Notes under the pieces: model-generated
Told to the model about the DNA's origin: nothing
What the model saw: only the letters and a program-made list of their open reading frames with translations
The model's database searches: none
In this document: one piece after another, positions 19,664 to 28,224 of the stretch
Position numbering within the stretch: the first letter of the stretch is position 1
How the letters are laid out: each line of letters begins with the position of its first letter
Made by a program: the position numbers and the translations under genes
NCBI RefSeq assembly: GCF_021654285.1
Contig: NZ_JAKFZS010000013.1
Coordinates: forward strand, 1 to 64,000
DNA: 64,000 nt
Source of the DNA: Pseudoalteromonas luteoviolacea
GTDB taxonomy: Bacteria > Pseudomonadota > Gammaproteobacteria > Enterobacterales > Alteromonadaceae
Direction of reading: 5' to 3'

Positions 19664-20191
19664 ATGTTTAAGATAAGTGTAAAAAAAGTATCAGCGATGG
19701 TTGCTTCTGTTGCTATGTTATGGGCAGGAACTGCGAGCGCGCAGTCTCAATATGAAGTGCCAGAGTTGTTATCTCCAAGTGTATCTGTGTCTCAAGATTT
19801 GGTATCGTTAGACAGTGTTGATGGACCTATTTTTATTAATTCTGGGGCATGGGCAAGTAGTGGAGTGCCACCAACGATAAGACACACAGGTTTATTGTAT
19901 TCGTTAGATCTTCCCGTTGTTGGCTCTGTGCCTTTTGGCTCAACAATAAACACAGTTAACTACAACTGGAGTTTATCTAGGGTACCTGCAGGGTTAGAAG
20001 TATATTTGTGCTGGAGATCAACCTCAGCATGTGTTGATGTAAGTAGCAGGCGAAGTGGCAGCTTATCGAATTTCAGAGGACTTGCTGCAAATCAAAAGTT
20101 CATTTATGCCTTCGTTATTCGTGGTAACGGTAGCGTAGTCTCGCCAGCTGCATTCGGTAGAACAAGCCAAGTTATTGTAAACTATCAATAG
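19664..20191 (+). CDS. FlhE-like periplasmic protein, orphan
   Basis: ATG 19664 follows AGGAAAAGGA; the TTG at 19619 is rejected. The 175-residue precursor has a signal peptide of 26 residues (cleavage after TASA). The C-terminal 90 residues match what I know of FlhE: NYNWSLSRVPAGLEVYLC, a second Cys shortly after, the phrase RGNG and the ending SQVIVNYQ (enterobacterial FlhE ends SNQVIVNYR). FlhE is a periplasmic accessory protein normally encoded after flhB-flhA; here no flagellar gene is nearby. The two Cys (YLCWRSTSACV) probably form a disulfide. The family call is fairly firm. A flagellar role is not shown by context. Confidence 0.7.
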   Translation: MFKISVKKVSAMVASVAMLWAGTASAQSQYEVPELLSPSVSVSQDLVSLDSVDGPIFINSGAWASSGVPPTIRHTGLLYSLDLPVVGSVPFGSTINTVNYNWSLSRVPAGLEVYLCWRSTSACVDVSSRRSGSLSNFRGLAANQKFIYAFVIRGNGSVVSPAAFGRTSQVIVNYQ

Positions 20192-20199
20192 TGATGTTT

Positions 20200-20224
20200 A
20201 TAAAGGCCTTAAATAGGCCTTTAT
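20200..20224. terminator. bidirectional hairpin between convergent genes
   Basis: ATAAAGGCCT (20200-20209) pairs with AGGCCTTTAT (20215-20224). It lies 9 bases after the FlhE-like stop and 3 bases from the stop of the convergent minus-strand gene, so it can serve both. The T-tracts lie within the stem arms and are short. Confidence 0.65.
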
Positions 20225-20226
20225 AG

Positions 20227-20700
20227 TCAGGCGTACTCATTTACTTTGAGCATGCCTGATTTTACTTGATAGTCCATAGGCAATGAGTGGTTGAAAGCCA
20301 TCAACTGTTTATATATGTCTGAGTCAGATGCACCCTCAGCTTTCATTTTTCCGTACATCTCTATTCTCTGCTCTGTTACTTCTGCTGCTATTTTATCAAA
20401 CTCCAACGTATTGCTTTTCCACTGATTATAGGTAGATGCATCTTTGAAAGAAGGCGATTTAGATAGGTCAATTAGCAATTTGTCTGGTATATAAGCGGCG
20501 TCTTTAGCCATTTTTCTTGCAAATTCAGGGTCTGCTTCGACATGGGGGATAAGCACATCACCACCATGCTTCAATTTACCAGAGGATGATGCTTCTTGAG
20601 TCTCCTGCGTTGTAGATATTTCTTGCGCAGCCTTAGCTTGATTTGTGCTGTACGTTGAAGTTTGGTGAGTGATTTGCTGCGGACCAGAATGTAATATCAT
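20227..20700 (-). CDS. hypothetical hydrophilic protein
   Basis: The ATG at 20700 has a strong AAGGAGATAAG site just upstream on the minus strand, so this 157-residue gene is well supported even though I do not recognise it. Residues 1-45 are polar and rich in Ser/Thr/Gln/Ala (disordered-looking). Residues 50-157 are helical, with ADPEFARKMAKDAAYIPDKLL and a heptad-like segment EFDKIAAEVTEQRIEMYGKMK. There is no signal peptide, membrane segment or Cys. It is convergent with the FlhE-like gene and shares its terminator. It may be cytoplasmic; no function is proposed. Confidence 0.7.
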   Translation of the reverse strand: MILHSGPQQITHQTSTYSTNQAKAAQEISTTQETQEASSSGKLKHGGDVLIPHVEADPEFARKMAKDAAYIPDKLLIDLSKSPSFKDASTYNQWKSNTLEFDKIAAEVTEQRIEMYGKMKAEGASDSDIYKQLMAFNHSLPMDYQVKSGMLKVNEYA

Positions 20701-21177
20701 GACTTATCTCCTTGTATAGATAAGGCTAATTAAGCAATAGATATGCCACAAAATAAAACCTATATTTTACAATTCTGTAACCTTTTTATATGGGGGAGAT
20801 ATTGAGTGAAGGGAAACTGGTTGCCGGTTTTTTGTCCGCTTGGATGATTGCTAATTGCCAGTTTTTTGGGGTGTCAAATAAGAGGGGATTTGTATAGTCA
20901 ATTGACGCAACGCAAAAAGTATCTGTTAAAATGCACGGTGGAAATCAGGAAGCCAAGCAATGAAAAAAAGTAAATTGACCAAATAGCTATGCGTCTCATA
21001 AGCTACTTGACCAACTGAAATAACCACTCTTCGAGATGCCTATTGTTAAAAGCATTTCGCCATTCAAGTCAATTTTATTGCTTAGTATCTATATCTAGGT
21101 GTGAGGAAAAGTGGCTAATGAAGTGACAAAGTGACTACTTTTTGGCGATAGGTTTCGGGACTAAAAAAGGACTTAAT
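20701..21177. other. intergenic region with two near-identical T-rich repeats and a promoter-like site
   Basis: TTGCCRGTTTTTTG occurs at 20821-20834 and 20855-20868. The first is preceded by AACTGG, which pairs with CCGGTT to form a small terminator-like hairpin. TTGACG (20902-20907) and TAAAAT (20927-20932) form a loose promoter (19-base spacer). An eight-codon frame starting MKKSKLTK at 20960 follows an AGGAAG site, but it is too short to call as a gene. Confidence 0.4.
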
Positions 21178-21615
21178 ATGGGCAAAAAAACGAAGCAGTT
21201 ACCAGTACATGTGTATAAAAAGAAAGTATTTTTGGGGGTTGCAGTGATGCCATTTATAGGTGGCCTGTCCATATTATTTGGTATAGCAGGGTTATTGAGT
21301 GGAGTGAATATACTAGGGTATTTGATAATATTTGGAGCAACCTACAGCCTTAACTATTCATTACTTGTTAACCACAAGCCAGTAAAGCTGTTTTCAACCT
21401 TTGCAGAGCTTAAGTTGGCACCACTTGGCGCTAGGGAGACAATTCAATACAGGGATATTGAAATGGTAAAAATAGAGCATAAACATATTGAGATTGCATA
21501 TAAAAATCAAAATGAGCCTAAAATTGCAAGCATACCGCTAGAGTTATTTGAAAATAGATGCCAGAAACACATGGTAGACCATTTTCAAGAATTCCCAGTA
21601 AGAACGAATTCATAG
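21178..21615 (+). CDS. small inner-membrane protein of unknown function
   Basis: ATG 21178 follows AAAAAAGGA; the upstream in-frame start at 21142 lacks a ribosome site. The 145-residue protein has two hydrophobic helices forming a hairpin (about 18-38 and 42-62), with a Lys-rich N-terminus that should stay cytoplasmic. The C-terminal 80-residue part is soluble and beta-rich (LKLAPLGARETIQYRDIEMVKIEHKHIEIAYK), recalling bacterial PH-like (bPH/YdbT-type) domains. That resemblance is weak and is my inference. It is a stand-alone gene. Confidence 0.6.
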   Translation: MGKKTKQLPVHVYKKKVFLGVAVMPFIGGLSILFGIAGLLSGVNILGYLIIFGATYSLNYSLLVNHKPVKLFSTFAELKLAPLGARETIQYRDIEMVKIEHKHIEIAYKNQNEPKIASIPLELFENRCQKHMVDHFQEFPVRTNS

Positions 21616-21840
21616 TTCAATTGTAGTATTTGTGTTTGCATGCACAGTTTTGTTAATTAAAAACGGCGATTATTACTCATATATCTCACAGTGGTAGTTG
21701 TAATATGGTGACTGTTTTGTGGTCTAAGTGAGAAGATGCAGATATAGCGTATCGCTCAGATGACCACCGAACGTAAATTGTTGTTCACAATGCAAGGTTA
21801 TTTTAGGTAAACTCGCGGCTGAAATTCTGCGGAGGTAAAT

Positions 21841-22467
21841 ATGGAATTATCAGCATGGCTGAGTTTAGCGTTAATTTGTACATTGGGCGCAATGTCACCC
21901 GGACCAAGTTTGGCAGTGGTGCTTAAGCATAGTATGAATAGTGGAACAGTTGCCGGAGTATCTGCAAGTATTGCGCATGCCTTTGGTGTAGGTAGCTACG
22001 CAGCGCTTTCTATACTTGGTCTCGCAAGTTTGATTGCACAGTTTCCAACAGTTTATACACTACTATTATATTTTGGGGCTGCATACTTGGCTTATCTTGG
22101 ATTTAAAATATTGACTAGTAAGCCAGCAGAGCCAAATGAGAGTGAAGCAATAGACAAAGCGACAACCGATTGGGTGTCTGCTGCCAGAGAAGGTTTCACC
22201 GTAGCGTTTGTGAACCCTAAAACTGCAATATTTTTTGTTGCGCTTTTTTCACAATTCATTGATCCAGCAATGATGACATTTACACTCGCCTTTTTGATGT
22301 GTTTTACGGTATTTATAATAGATGCTATATGGTTTGTATTTGTGTCAGTTGCAGCATCATCTGCGACAAAGCGTTTTAACTTAGGAGCACAGCAAGGAGT
22401 GATTTCCAAAATCCTGGGGGTCGCCTTTATGTTATTGGCGCTGAGAGTGCTTTATCAGACTTTTTAA
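21841..22467 (+). CDS. LysE/RhtB-family amino-acid exporter
   Basis: ATG 21841 follows CGGAGG. The 208-residue length is typical for the family. The N-terminal LGAMSPGPSLAVVLKHSMNSG is the hallmark of LysE/RhtB translocators (SPGP motif at the end of helix 1). Six hydrophobic helices can be traced, with a cytoplasmic loop at about 95-115 and a helix 4 that carries GFTVAFVNPKTAIFF, the second family signature. It sits in the inner membrane and exports amino acids or similar metabolites by proton motive force. The exact substrate is not readable. A hairpin follows the stop. Confidence 0.9.
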   Translation: MELSAWLSLALICTLGAMSPGPSLAVVLKHSMNSGTVAGVSASIAHAFGVGSYAALSILGLASLIAQFPTVYTLLLYFGAAYLAYLGFKILTSKPAEPNESEAIDKATTDWVSAAREGFTVAFVNPKTAIFFVALFSQFIDPAMMTFTLAFLMCFTVFIIDAIWFVFVSVAASSATKRFNLGAQQGVISKILGVAFMLLALRVLYQTF

Positions 22468-22483
22468 CTTCCCAGCGCAAATG

Positions 22484-22504
22484 GCGGCAGGGAAATGCCG
22501 CTTT
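22484..22504 (+). terminator. short hairpin after the LysE-family gene
   Basis: GCGGCA (22484-22489) pairs with TGCCGC (22496-22501) and is followed by TTTC. It touches the stop codon of the convergent minus-strand gene. Six base pairs and a short T tail make it a modest terminator. Confidence 0.5.
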
Positions 22505-23136
22505 CATGAGTTGATATGTGAGTTTAAATAATGAGTGAGTATGAGCAGCTTTAACATTGGGTTTTCCCTTGTATGATGATTAAACTGCAGCGCGATATAA
22601 TCTTGATTACGTGCTATTGCACGTTCTATATAGACATGAATATGCAAGTTGTCTGAAAGCTCAAGGTATGCGTGTTTTTTGGTAAAGCATTTCACATGTT
22701 CTGCACCATTTAGAGGGAATGAGGCAACACAGGCTCCTGATAACGATAGGCTTTGAATTGAGCAAATAACTTTTGGGTAGGTCAGAGAAAATGTAATTGA
22801 GGGCGATGGGTAAAAACGCCAATTTCTTGGACATTTACTTGTATCAAGGATGTCTGGAAGCTTATTGATAAGCGTCAAAAGCGTTTTGATTTTATGCGCG
22901 TTTATATCATTGTTATATGCTTTTTCTTCCAATAAAATACTTTCAATGCATGACTTCTTCGCTAAGTATTGATTATGTGTTAAATAAAGCGCGAGGGGCT
23001 CCACTAACCATAATTGGTAAATACGTTTTTTTAGCTGTTCTAAGCTGAGCTTTTGCGGCGCTAAGCTGTCGTTTTCATCAAAGTGGCCTGTTTCTAGTTC
23101 ATGAAGTAGTTTGAGCTCGTCAGGTGTTAGTTTCAT
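22504..23136 (-). CDS. PilZ-like domain protein (degenerate)
   Basis: Start set at ATG 23136, giving 210 residues beginning MKLTPDELKLLHELETG. The frame is open further up to 23211, but the extra 25 residues look non-coding and no clear ribosome site separates the options. The N-terminal half is helical. In the C-terminal half, PRNWRFYPSPSITFSL followed by SLSLSGACVASFPL resembles the RxxxR and (D/N)xSxxG elements of PilZ c-di-GMP receptors. The first Arg pair is atypically spaced and Ser replaces the usual Asp, so nucleotide binding is doubtful. No membrane segment. The PilZ call is tentative. Confidence 0.5.
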   Translation of the reverse strand: MKLTPDELKLLHELETGHFDENDSLAPQKLSLEQLKKRIYQLWLVEPLALYLTHNQYLAKKSCIESILLEEKAYNNDINAHKIKTLLTLINKLPDILDTSKCPRNWRFYPSPSITFSLTYPKVICSIQSLSLSGACVASFPLNGAEHVKCFTKKHAYLELSDNLHIHVYIERAIARNQDYIALQFNHHTRENPMLKLLILTHYLNSHINS

Positions 23137-23246
23137 AGCAAGCAACCATCCATTGCAATTACATAAAAATAAGCAAAATGCATACCTGTACTGCACAAAA
23201 AAGCGCGACACATTTGTGGTCGCGCTTTCACTAGGGCTAAATTTAC

Positions 23247-26200
23247 TTAACGGCGCATGCTGCCGCTAAATCTATCATGATTATCTGGGCTGTCATTGTC
23301 AGAAAAATCAAGTGGGTGTTCTAGCTTAATAACATCGACGTTCCAGCCATCATCAAGCATACTTGTTGGTGTTATGACGTACGCTTCTACTTGTAGGCCT
23401 GCACTAGGGGTGACAGCCGTTAGATGAAGTTGACCAAGTACGACTTTCCATGTGAACGATCGTGTCTGTCCGTCACTGACAAAGTCCGCTGTTCCATCCC
23501 CTTTAAAGTCAACGTAATGGGTGGTATCGCCATTGATCAGTGCAAAGCGTTCGTATTCAATTTTATGACTATCAAAGTAGGGTTGTTCGCTATTGGATTT
23601 AGTACGTACGACCGCACCCACCTCATCCGTGTCTTTCCAGTGAATGACATCAGGACCAGCTTGATACATAAAGAATGAAATATCATCGGTGTTGAGCTGA
23701 TTCACTTCAAAAGTCAGCGTTGCTAAGCCTGTTTCTTCATTATAGGTATAGGAGCCATAATTAATGCCTGGGCCGTCAGAATTGGCGGGGTCATACTCGG
23801 CTTCAAAAAACTTGTTATCAGGTAAAAATACTGACACCCATACTCGACTTGTTGTGAGAGGGTATTCTACAAAACCACCCACTCTTGGCTCGTTTTCATC
23901 TAGCAAGCGTTCAAAGGTAATTGGGGACTCGCCTTCAACCTCTAGTGTCATGGTATTACCATTTACAGTTGCCTTATGCGCTAAGTTCTCATCAAATCCG
24001 TAAACGCCATTAGTATCTACGACTTTGTTAACTTGCAAGTTACCTGTTGCTTCATCCCAGCTCAGAGACCCAATTTCTAATCCAGCAAAGCCTTGTGGGT
24101 CATTGTCGGTTTTGAGTTCCATATGCACCCAAGTGCCGTCTCTGATGATAATAACAAATTCAGGTGAGCTGGGTTGATACCAAGCGCCGTCAATTGCATA
24201 TTGCATTGGGGCAGGCGGTGTGTACATGCTTCTTGAAGCGATATTGAAGTCAACATAGAGGTTTCTGACTTCGCCTAACTCGCAGTTTGTGCCCTCGAAA
24301 TAACCACACACTTTGAAGTAATCTCTATCAAAATCTTGGATCTCGGTCACACCGACAGACCCCATTTGGTCAATCAGTAATTTACCGCCGGAAATCGAAT
24401 AATCAGCAAGATCCCCAGTTCCTAATTCTACTTTGCGAGACGTTGAGCCATCATCGTTTTGGCTCTCAGAAAAGGAATTTTTTAATACTTGTTGATTCTC
24501 GACAAAATAGAGCGTTCTCATTGGTAACCAATAATATTCAAATTTATCAACGGTGGGCGCCGATTTTTTGTACTGTTGAATATAAGAACCACTGGTTGTA
24601 TTTGAGTTGTCTGTTGGGTAGCTTTCTCTTACATACCAAGTGTCACCATTTCGTGCAATTACCTCAAGTTTTTGTGTCCAGTTGACTACGCACATATCAG
24701 CACTTGCGCCTTCTGGGCATTGGTGTACCAAGGAGCGAGAAGTAGTTGGACCATAACCTAGAGATTGCATGCTGAGTGTTCTGCCCGATTGCGCCCAAGT
24801 ACTCATCGTTTTATACATGAATCTGTAGGATGTGCCGTTAATATAATTGTCGACAAAGAAATCTTGAGGCTCGGCGACACCTTGATACGATCTAAACCGG
24901 CCAATGACATCATTGTTTGACAATGTAACCGCTTGCTCAGGGACCATTAGCCCAGAACGTCTTCTGTAATGCTCTGTATCGGTTTTGTCTGTGGTTGCCC
25001 AGAATTGATAACCTGAATCTACACTTTTTATCAGCCAGTATTTAAACGCCTTAGCTTCCATTAGGTCTGTTTTATCAAGTGTGAGGGTAAGGAGGTTATC
25101 TGTAATTGACCAAGTTAGAGTACGAGATGTGTCGTCAGGCATTTGGGCACTACCTGTACCATCTTGGTTAAATGTTACCTTGCTTGCAAAGCTACCCGAT
25201 ACGGAATAGTAAAGCGCATTGATATACCAATTTCCGCTAAACTGGCTTTGGGTTGGAGTAATGGTTTGCGTTTTACCAATCATTGACAGCTCATCATTGC
25301 GACTCACGTCGCTATTAACTAGCATTTCATTCCCAGTACTGTCCATTGTGTACTCATCACCGATGAACGTAATACTAATAGCTTTGGCAATGGGGTTTTC
25401 ATCATAGATAGAAAATGAACCGCTTTTGTATCGATAGTGGCAATTATATTTATTGCCACTAGTATCTTTACATTCATAGGTTTTACCCATAATTCCTGAC
25501 TCAAAAACTAAAGAGACTAAGCCGTTCTCATTCTGTGACCAAGTCATGCCACCACTGGAGTAATCGGCAAAAGTCCCTGTATTATCCTGATTAAAAGACG
25601 CTTCGAAAAAGAGATGTTCGAAGACGTTTGTTGAACCAATTAAGTAGTCTCCGACGATATCCGATTGGCCGCTATCTACTAAGTCACTATCTTCTTTAAT
25701 GCTATTTTTAGTACTCTCAATTAAGGTCGGGTTTTTATCATTTATGGTATCTGTTAGTTCTGCTACCGCGGCTGGTGTTGATACCAGCTCAAATGTTGAG
25801 TTAACCCCTTCAGGCAAACTAAAGGCATTATCGCCTTCACCATCGACCACAATCTTAATTAAAGCAGCGAGCGTAAGTTTTTCGTCGGCATCAATACCTA
25901 CCAGGGCATTGTTAAGTGATGTTTCACTTTGCGGAGTACCCGCTTCTCGAGTGATCAATGCATATTCAGAAGTTGTCACATTGGTGATGTTCACGCCAAA
26001 ATTGTCGTCTTTGTTTAGGACGCCATCGTCGCCAGCTTGTGTCTCGATTGATGAAAAGCTAGGGAGCTGAGAATAAAATTCTACTTCAGATTGAGTGCTA
26101 CCGCCTTTTGCTCTTATTCTAACCAAGTCGTCAACCATGGACTCATCCACATCAAGCTGATAATTATAGGTTCCTGTTTCATCGGCGGATAATTCAAAAC

Positions 26201-26702
26201 TCTGGTCGCCAACAAATATGGTGAGTGCAGCATTGGGGATTGGCTCGTCAGTGACTAGACCTGTAATGGTTACTGACTTCACTATTCTGGTGACGTTTAG
26301 GTTAAAGTCTGCACTTGTGGTTGCATTGTCATCATCAGTCACAGTGACTCGCAGTGTCATTGTTGAATCTTCTGAAATATCCGGTGTGGTAAATGTCACT
26401 ACATTGGTTGTTGAGTTTGATAGTGTCGTCGAGGGACCTGAAACGATTTGCCATGAAAATGAATCAACAGTGCCATCGCTATCAGTTGCTTGCGCCGTGA
26501 GGGAGATTTCTTGCTTTTCTTGAATAGAGTTTTCACCACTGATAGTCACCGATGGCGCGGCGTTTTGTGGTGTAGAAGGTGTCGATGGTGTAGAAGGTGT
26601 CGATGGTGAGCCACTATCAGAACCTCCTCCTCCACAGCCAGCAATACTAACACCTAGCACCCAAGTTAGTATGAGGTGCATCCTTTTACTTGAATAAAAC
26701 AT
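23247..26702 (-). CDS. large repeat lipoprotein (PKD/Ig-like domain plus repeated beta modules)
   Basis: ATG 26702 follows GGAGG. The 1,151-residue protein has a lipoprotein signal (lipobox IAGC, Cys23), a Gly4 run and an STP-repeat linker (residues 32-45). Next come a PKD/Ig-like module (about 48-138, ending FNLNVTRI) and a carboxypeptidase-regulatory-like segment (about 142-230). A long C-terminal region repeats a beta motif of the form FNQDGTG...TW...LxLTL (about residues 380-410, 500-550 and 1075-1110). The sorting signal and linker indicate a surface or outer-membrane lipoprotein. No enzyme motif is visible. Cys residues are few. Its function is unknown. Confidence 0.75.
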   Translation of the reverse strand: MFYSSKRMHLILTWVLGVSIAGCGGGGSDSGSPSTPSTPSTPSTPQNAAPSVTISGENSIQEKQEISLTAQATDSDGTVDSFSWQIVSGPSTTLSNSTTNVVTFTTPDISEDSTMTLRVTVTDDDNATTSADFNLNVTRIVKSVTITGLVTDEPIPNAALTIFVGDQSFELSADETGTYNYQLDVDESMVDDLVRIRAKGGSTQSEVEFYSQLPSFSSIETQAGDDGVLNKDDNFGVNITNVTTSEYALITREAGTPQSETSLNNALVGIDADEKLTLAALIKIVVDGEGDNAFSLPEGVNSTFELVSTPAAVAELTDTINDKNPTLIESTKNSIKEDSDLVDSGQSDIVGDYLIGSTNVFEHLFFEASFNQDNTGTFADYSSGGMTWSQNENGLVSLVFESGIMGKTYECKDTSGNKYNCHYRYKSGSFSIYDENPIAKAISITFIGDEYTMDSTGNEMLVNSDVSRNDELSMIGKTQTITPTQSQFSGNWYINALYYSVSGSFASKVTFNQDGTGSAQMPDDTSRTLTWSITDNLLTLTLDKTDLMEAKAFKYWLIKSVDSGYQFWATTDKTDTEHYRRRSGLMVPEQAVTLSNNDVIGRFRSYQGVAEPQDFFVDNYINGTSYRFMYKTMSTWAQSGRTLSMQSLGYGPTTSRSLVHQCPEGASADMCVVNWTQKLEVIARNGDTWYVRESYPTDNSNTTSGSYIQQYKKSAPTVDKFEYYWLPMRTLYFVENQQVLKNSFSESQNDDGSTSRKVELGTGDLADYSISGGKLLIDQMGSVGVTEIQDFDRDYFKVCGYFEGTNCELGEVRNLYVDFNIASRSMYTPPAPMQYAIDGAWYQPSSPEFVIIIRDGTWVHMELKTDNDPQGFAGLEIGSLSWDEATGNLQVNKVVDTNGVYGFDENLAHKATVNGNTMTLEVEGESPITFERLLDENEPRVGGFVEYPLTTSRVWVSVFLPDNKFFEAEYDPANSDGPGINYGSYTYNEETGLATLTFEVNQLNTDDISFFMYQAGPDVIHWKDTDEVGAVVRTKSNSEQPYFDSHKIEYERFALINGDTTHYVDFKGDGTADFVSDGQTRSFTWKVVLGQLHLTAVTPSAGLQVEAYVITPTSMLDDGWNVDVIKLEHPLDFSDNDSPDNHDRFSGSMRR
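26569..26604. repeat. two 18-bp tandem repeats encoding the STP linker
   Basis: GGTGTAGAAGGTGTCGAT occurs twice in tandem, followed by a partial third copy to about 26608. It encodes Ser-Thr-Pro repeats just after the lipobox of the large lipoprotein. Length changes in such linkers by slippage would keep the frame. Confidence 0.85.
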
Positions 26703-27019
26703 GGTTTTTTCCTCCGCAACACACGATACAAACTGTGTAGGGTTTGAGAATATTTATTGGGTTCAGTAAGCATAGTAAACGTGCAGAATTCGTACAGGTT
26801 ATTTAGTGAACTGGCGCTAAAAATGATGCTGTTTGCAGGGGGGAATACTTATTTGTGTTGCAAGCACGCAACTTGAGCGTCATCAGCATTGAAGCCTTGA
26901 TAGTTTTGTGCTTTTAGTTGACTTTATGAGCTGACTTGATTAGTTTTAAATTCAACATGTTATGTTGCTAATTAGCAAAACATATTCAATAAAAATATGA
27001 AATATAAACAGGAATTTTT
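26703..27019. other. divergent intergenic region
   Basis: Lies between the start of the large lipoprotein (minus) and the LD-carboxypeptidase (plus), so it must hold both promoters. The only clear element is the 14-base palindrome at 26965-26978. Confidence 0.5.
26965..26978. promoter_or_regulatory. perfect 14-bp palindrome TTGCTAATTAGCAA
   Basis: A perfect dyad 42 bases before the LD-carboxypeptidase start, flanked by TATG and AACATA, in the divergent promoter region. Its size suits a regulator dimer. The regulator is not identified. Confidence 0.45.
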
Positions 27020-28060
27020 ATGTTGTACCCAGCGGCCATAAAACCCGGCAACAGAATTGCCATTACTGCTTTTTCTTCAGGTGTACCTAAAGCATGCCAT
27101 GCTCGATTAGATATTGTGTTAAATGATTTATCTAAACGCGGGTTCCACGTAGTAGAGGGGCAATGTTTGCGTGACAATCAACTACACGTGAGTGCATCTA
27201 CAGAGCTGCGTGTGGCAGAGCTTATGGCATTTCTACTTGATGATAGTGTTGATGTGATTATGGCGCCATGGGGAGGTGAGGTGGCGATGGAGCTGTTACC
27301 GCTTTTAGATTGGCTGCAGTTAGAGAAAGCCCGACCAAAATGGTTACTAGGGTTTTCTGATATTAGCACGGTATTGAGTGCTATCAGCTCTAAGCTTGGC
27401 TGGGCAACTTGTCACTGTACGAACTTGATGCAGTTAGCTTTGAATCAGACTGATGATTTAACTGCAAATGTATTTACTCATTTGGCAACCTCAATTGGTT
27501 CAGAGTTTAAGCAGATCGCCGCAACACATTATGAGCCTCAGCATGCGGATTATAGTAAACATCCTAATGCCGCATTTAATTTAACAGAGCCGAGCTGTTG
27601 GAAAGTACTCAATACAAGTTGTATTGACGCCTCTGATCTTGAGTTTTCAGGACGTTTAGTTGGCGGGTGTTTAGATACACATATGGTGTTATATGGCACA
27701 GACTATTTTGCACCTTATAACCGATTGATAAATCAGTTTGAACCAACGATTTATTACTTCGAAAATGGCGAACTTACCCCAACACAGTATTTTCGTGCAT
27801 TACAAAGTTTAAAACTCAAAGGTGCATTCAAATATGCCGCTGGCATTTTAATTGGGCGTAATATTGCAGCAGAGGGTAAACGGGGCGAAGGCTATGATGA
27901 TCTCATGGCTTTAAAACAAGCGCTAGGAGACCTTGAAATACCGATTTTATATGATGTCGATATTAGTCATCAAGCACCTAATTTGACCCTGATTAATGGT
28001 GCAATGGCCAAAGTTAAGCTTATTAATGGTATGGGGGAGATAACCCAAAAGCTCATTTAA
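27020..28060 (+). CDS. S66-family LD-carboxypeptidase / MccF-like peptidase
   Basis: ATG 27020 follows AGGA. The 346-residue length is typical. The family's Ser-Glu-His triad can be placed: nucleophile Ser113 in WLLGFSDIST, Glu near 248 in YYFENGELTP, and His317 in DISHQAPNLT. N-terminal IKPGNRIAITAFSSG is the usual S66 opening. Cytoplasmic members trim the terminal D-Ala from murein tetrapeptides (LdcA) or cleave microcin C-type peptide-nucleotides (MccF). The sequence suggests the MccF-like subgroup, but the substrate is uncertain. No signal peptide. Monocistronic, with a palindrome in its promoter region. Confidence 0.88.
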   Translation: MLYPAAIKPGNRIAITAFSSGVPKACHARLDIVLNDLSKRGFHVVEGQCLRDNQLHVSASTELRVAELMAFLLDDSVDVIMAPWGGEVAMELLPLLDWLQLEKARPKWLLGFSDISTVLSAISSKLGWATCHCTNLMQLALNQTDDLTANVFTHLATSIGSEFKQIAATHYEPQHADYSKHPNAAFNLTEPSCWKVLNTSCIDASDLEFSGRLVGGCLDTHMVLYGTDYFAPYNRLINQFEPTIYYFENGELTPTQYFRALQSLKLKGAFKYAAGILIGRNIAAEGKRGEGYDDLMALKQALGDLEIPILYDVDISHQAPNLTLINGAMAKVKLINGMGEITQKLI

Positions 28061-28224
28061 TTATCATATTGAACGAGTAAAGATAAAAATATATTAGCGA
28101 TTTTTTAGTCTTAATGCGCATAATTGGTTATATATCTCAAATGTGCGCTTTTTACCTCATGCCTTTTTAATTTGTCATTTTAAAAAGATAAAATCACAAA
28201 AATTTTTTATTTTTGAGGTTTTGG

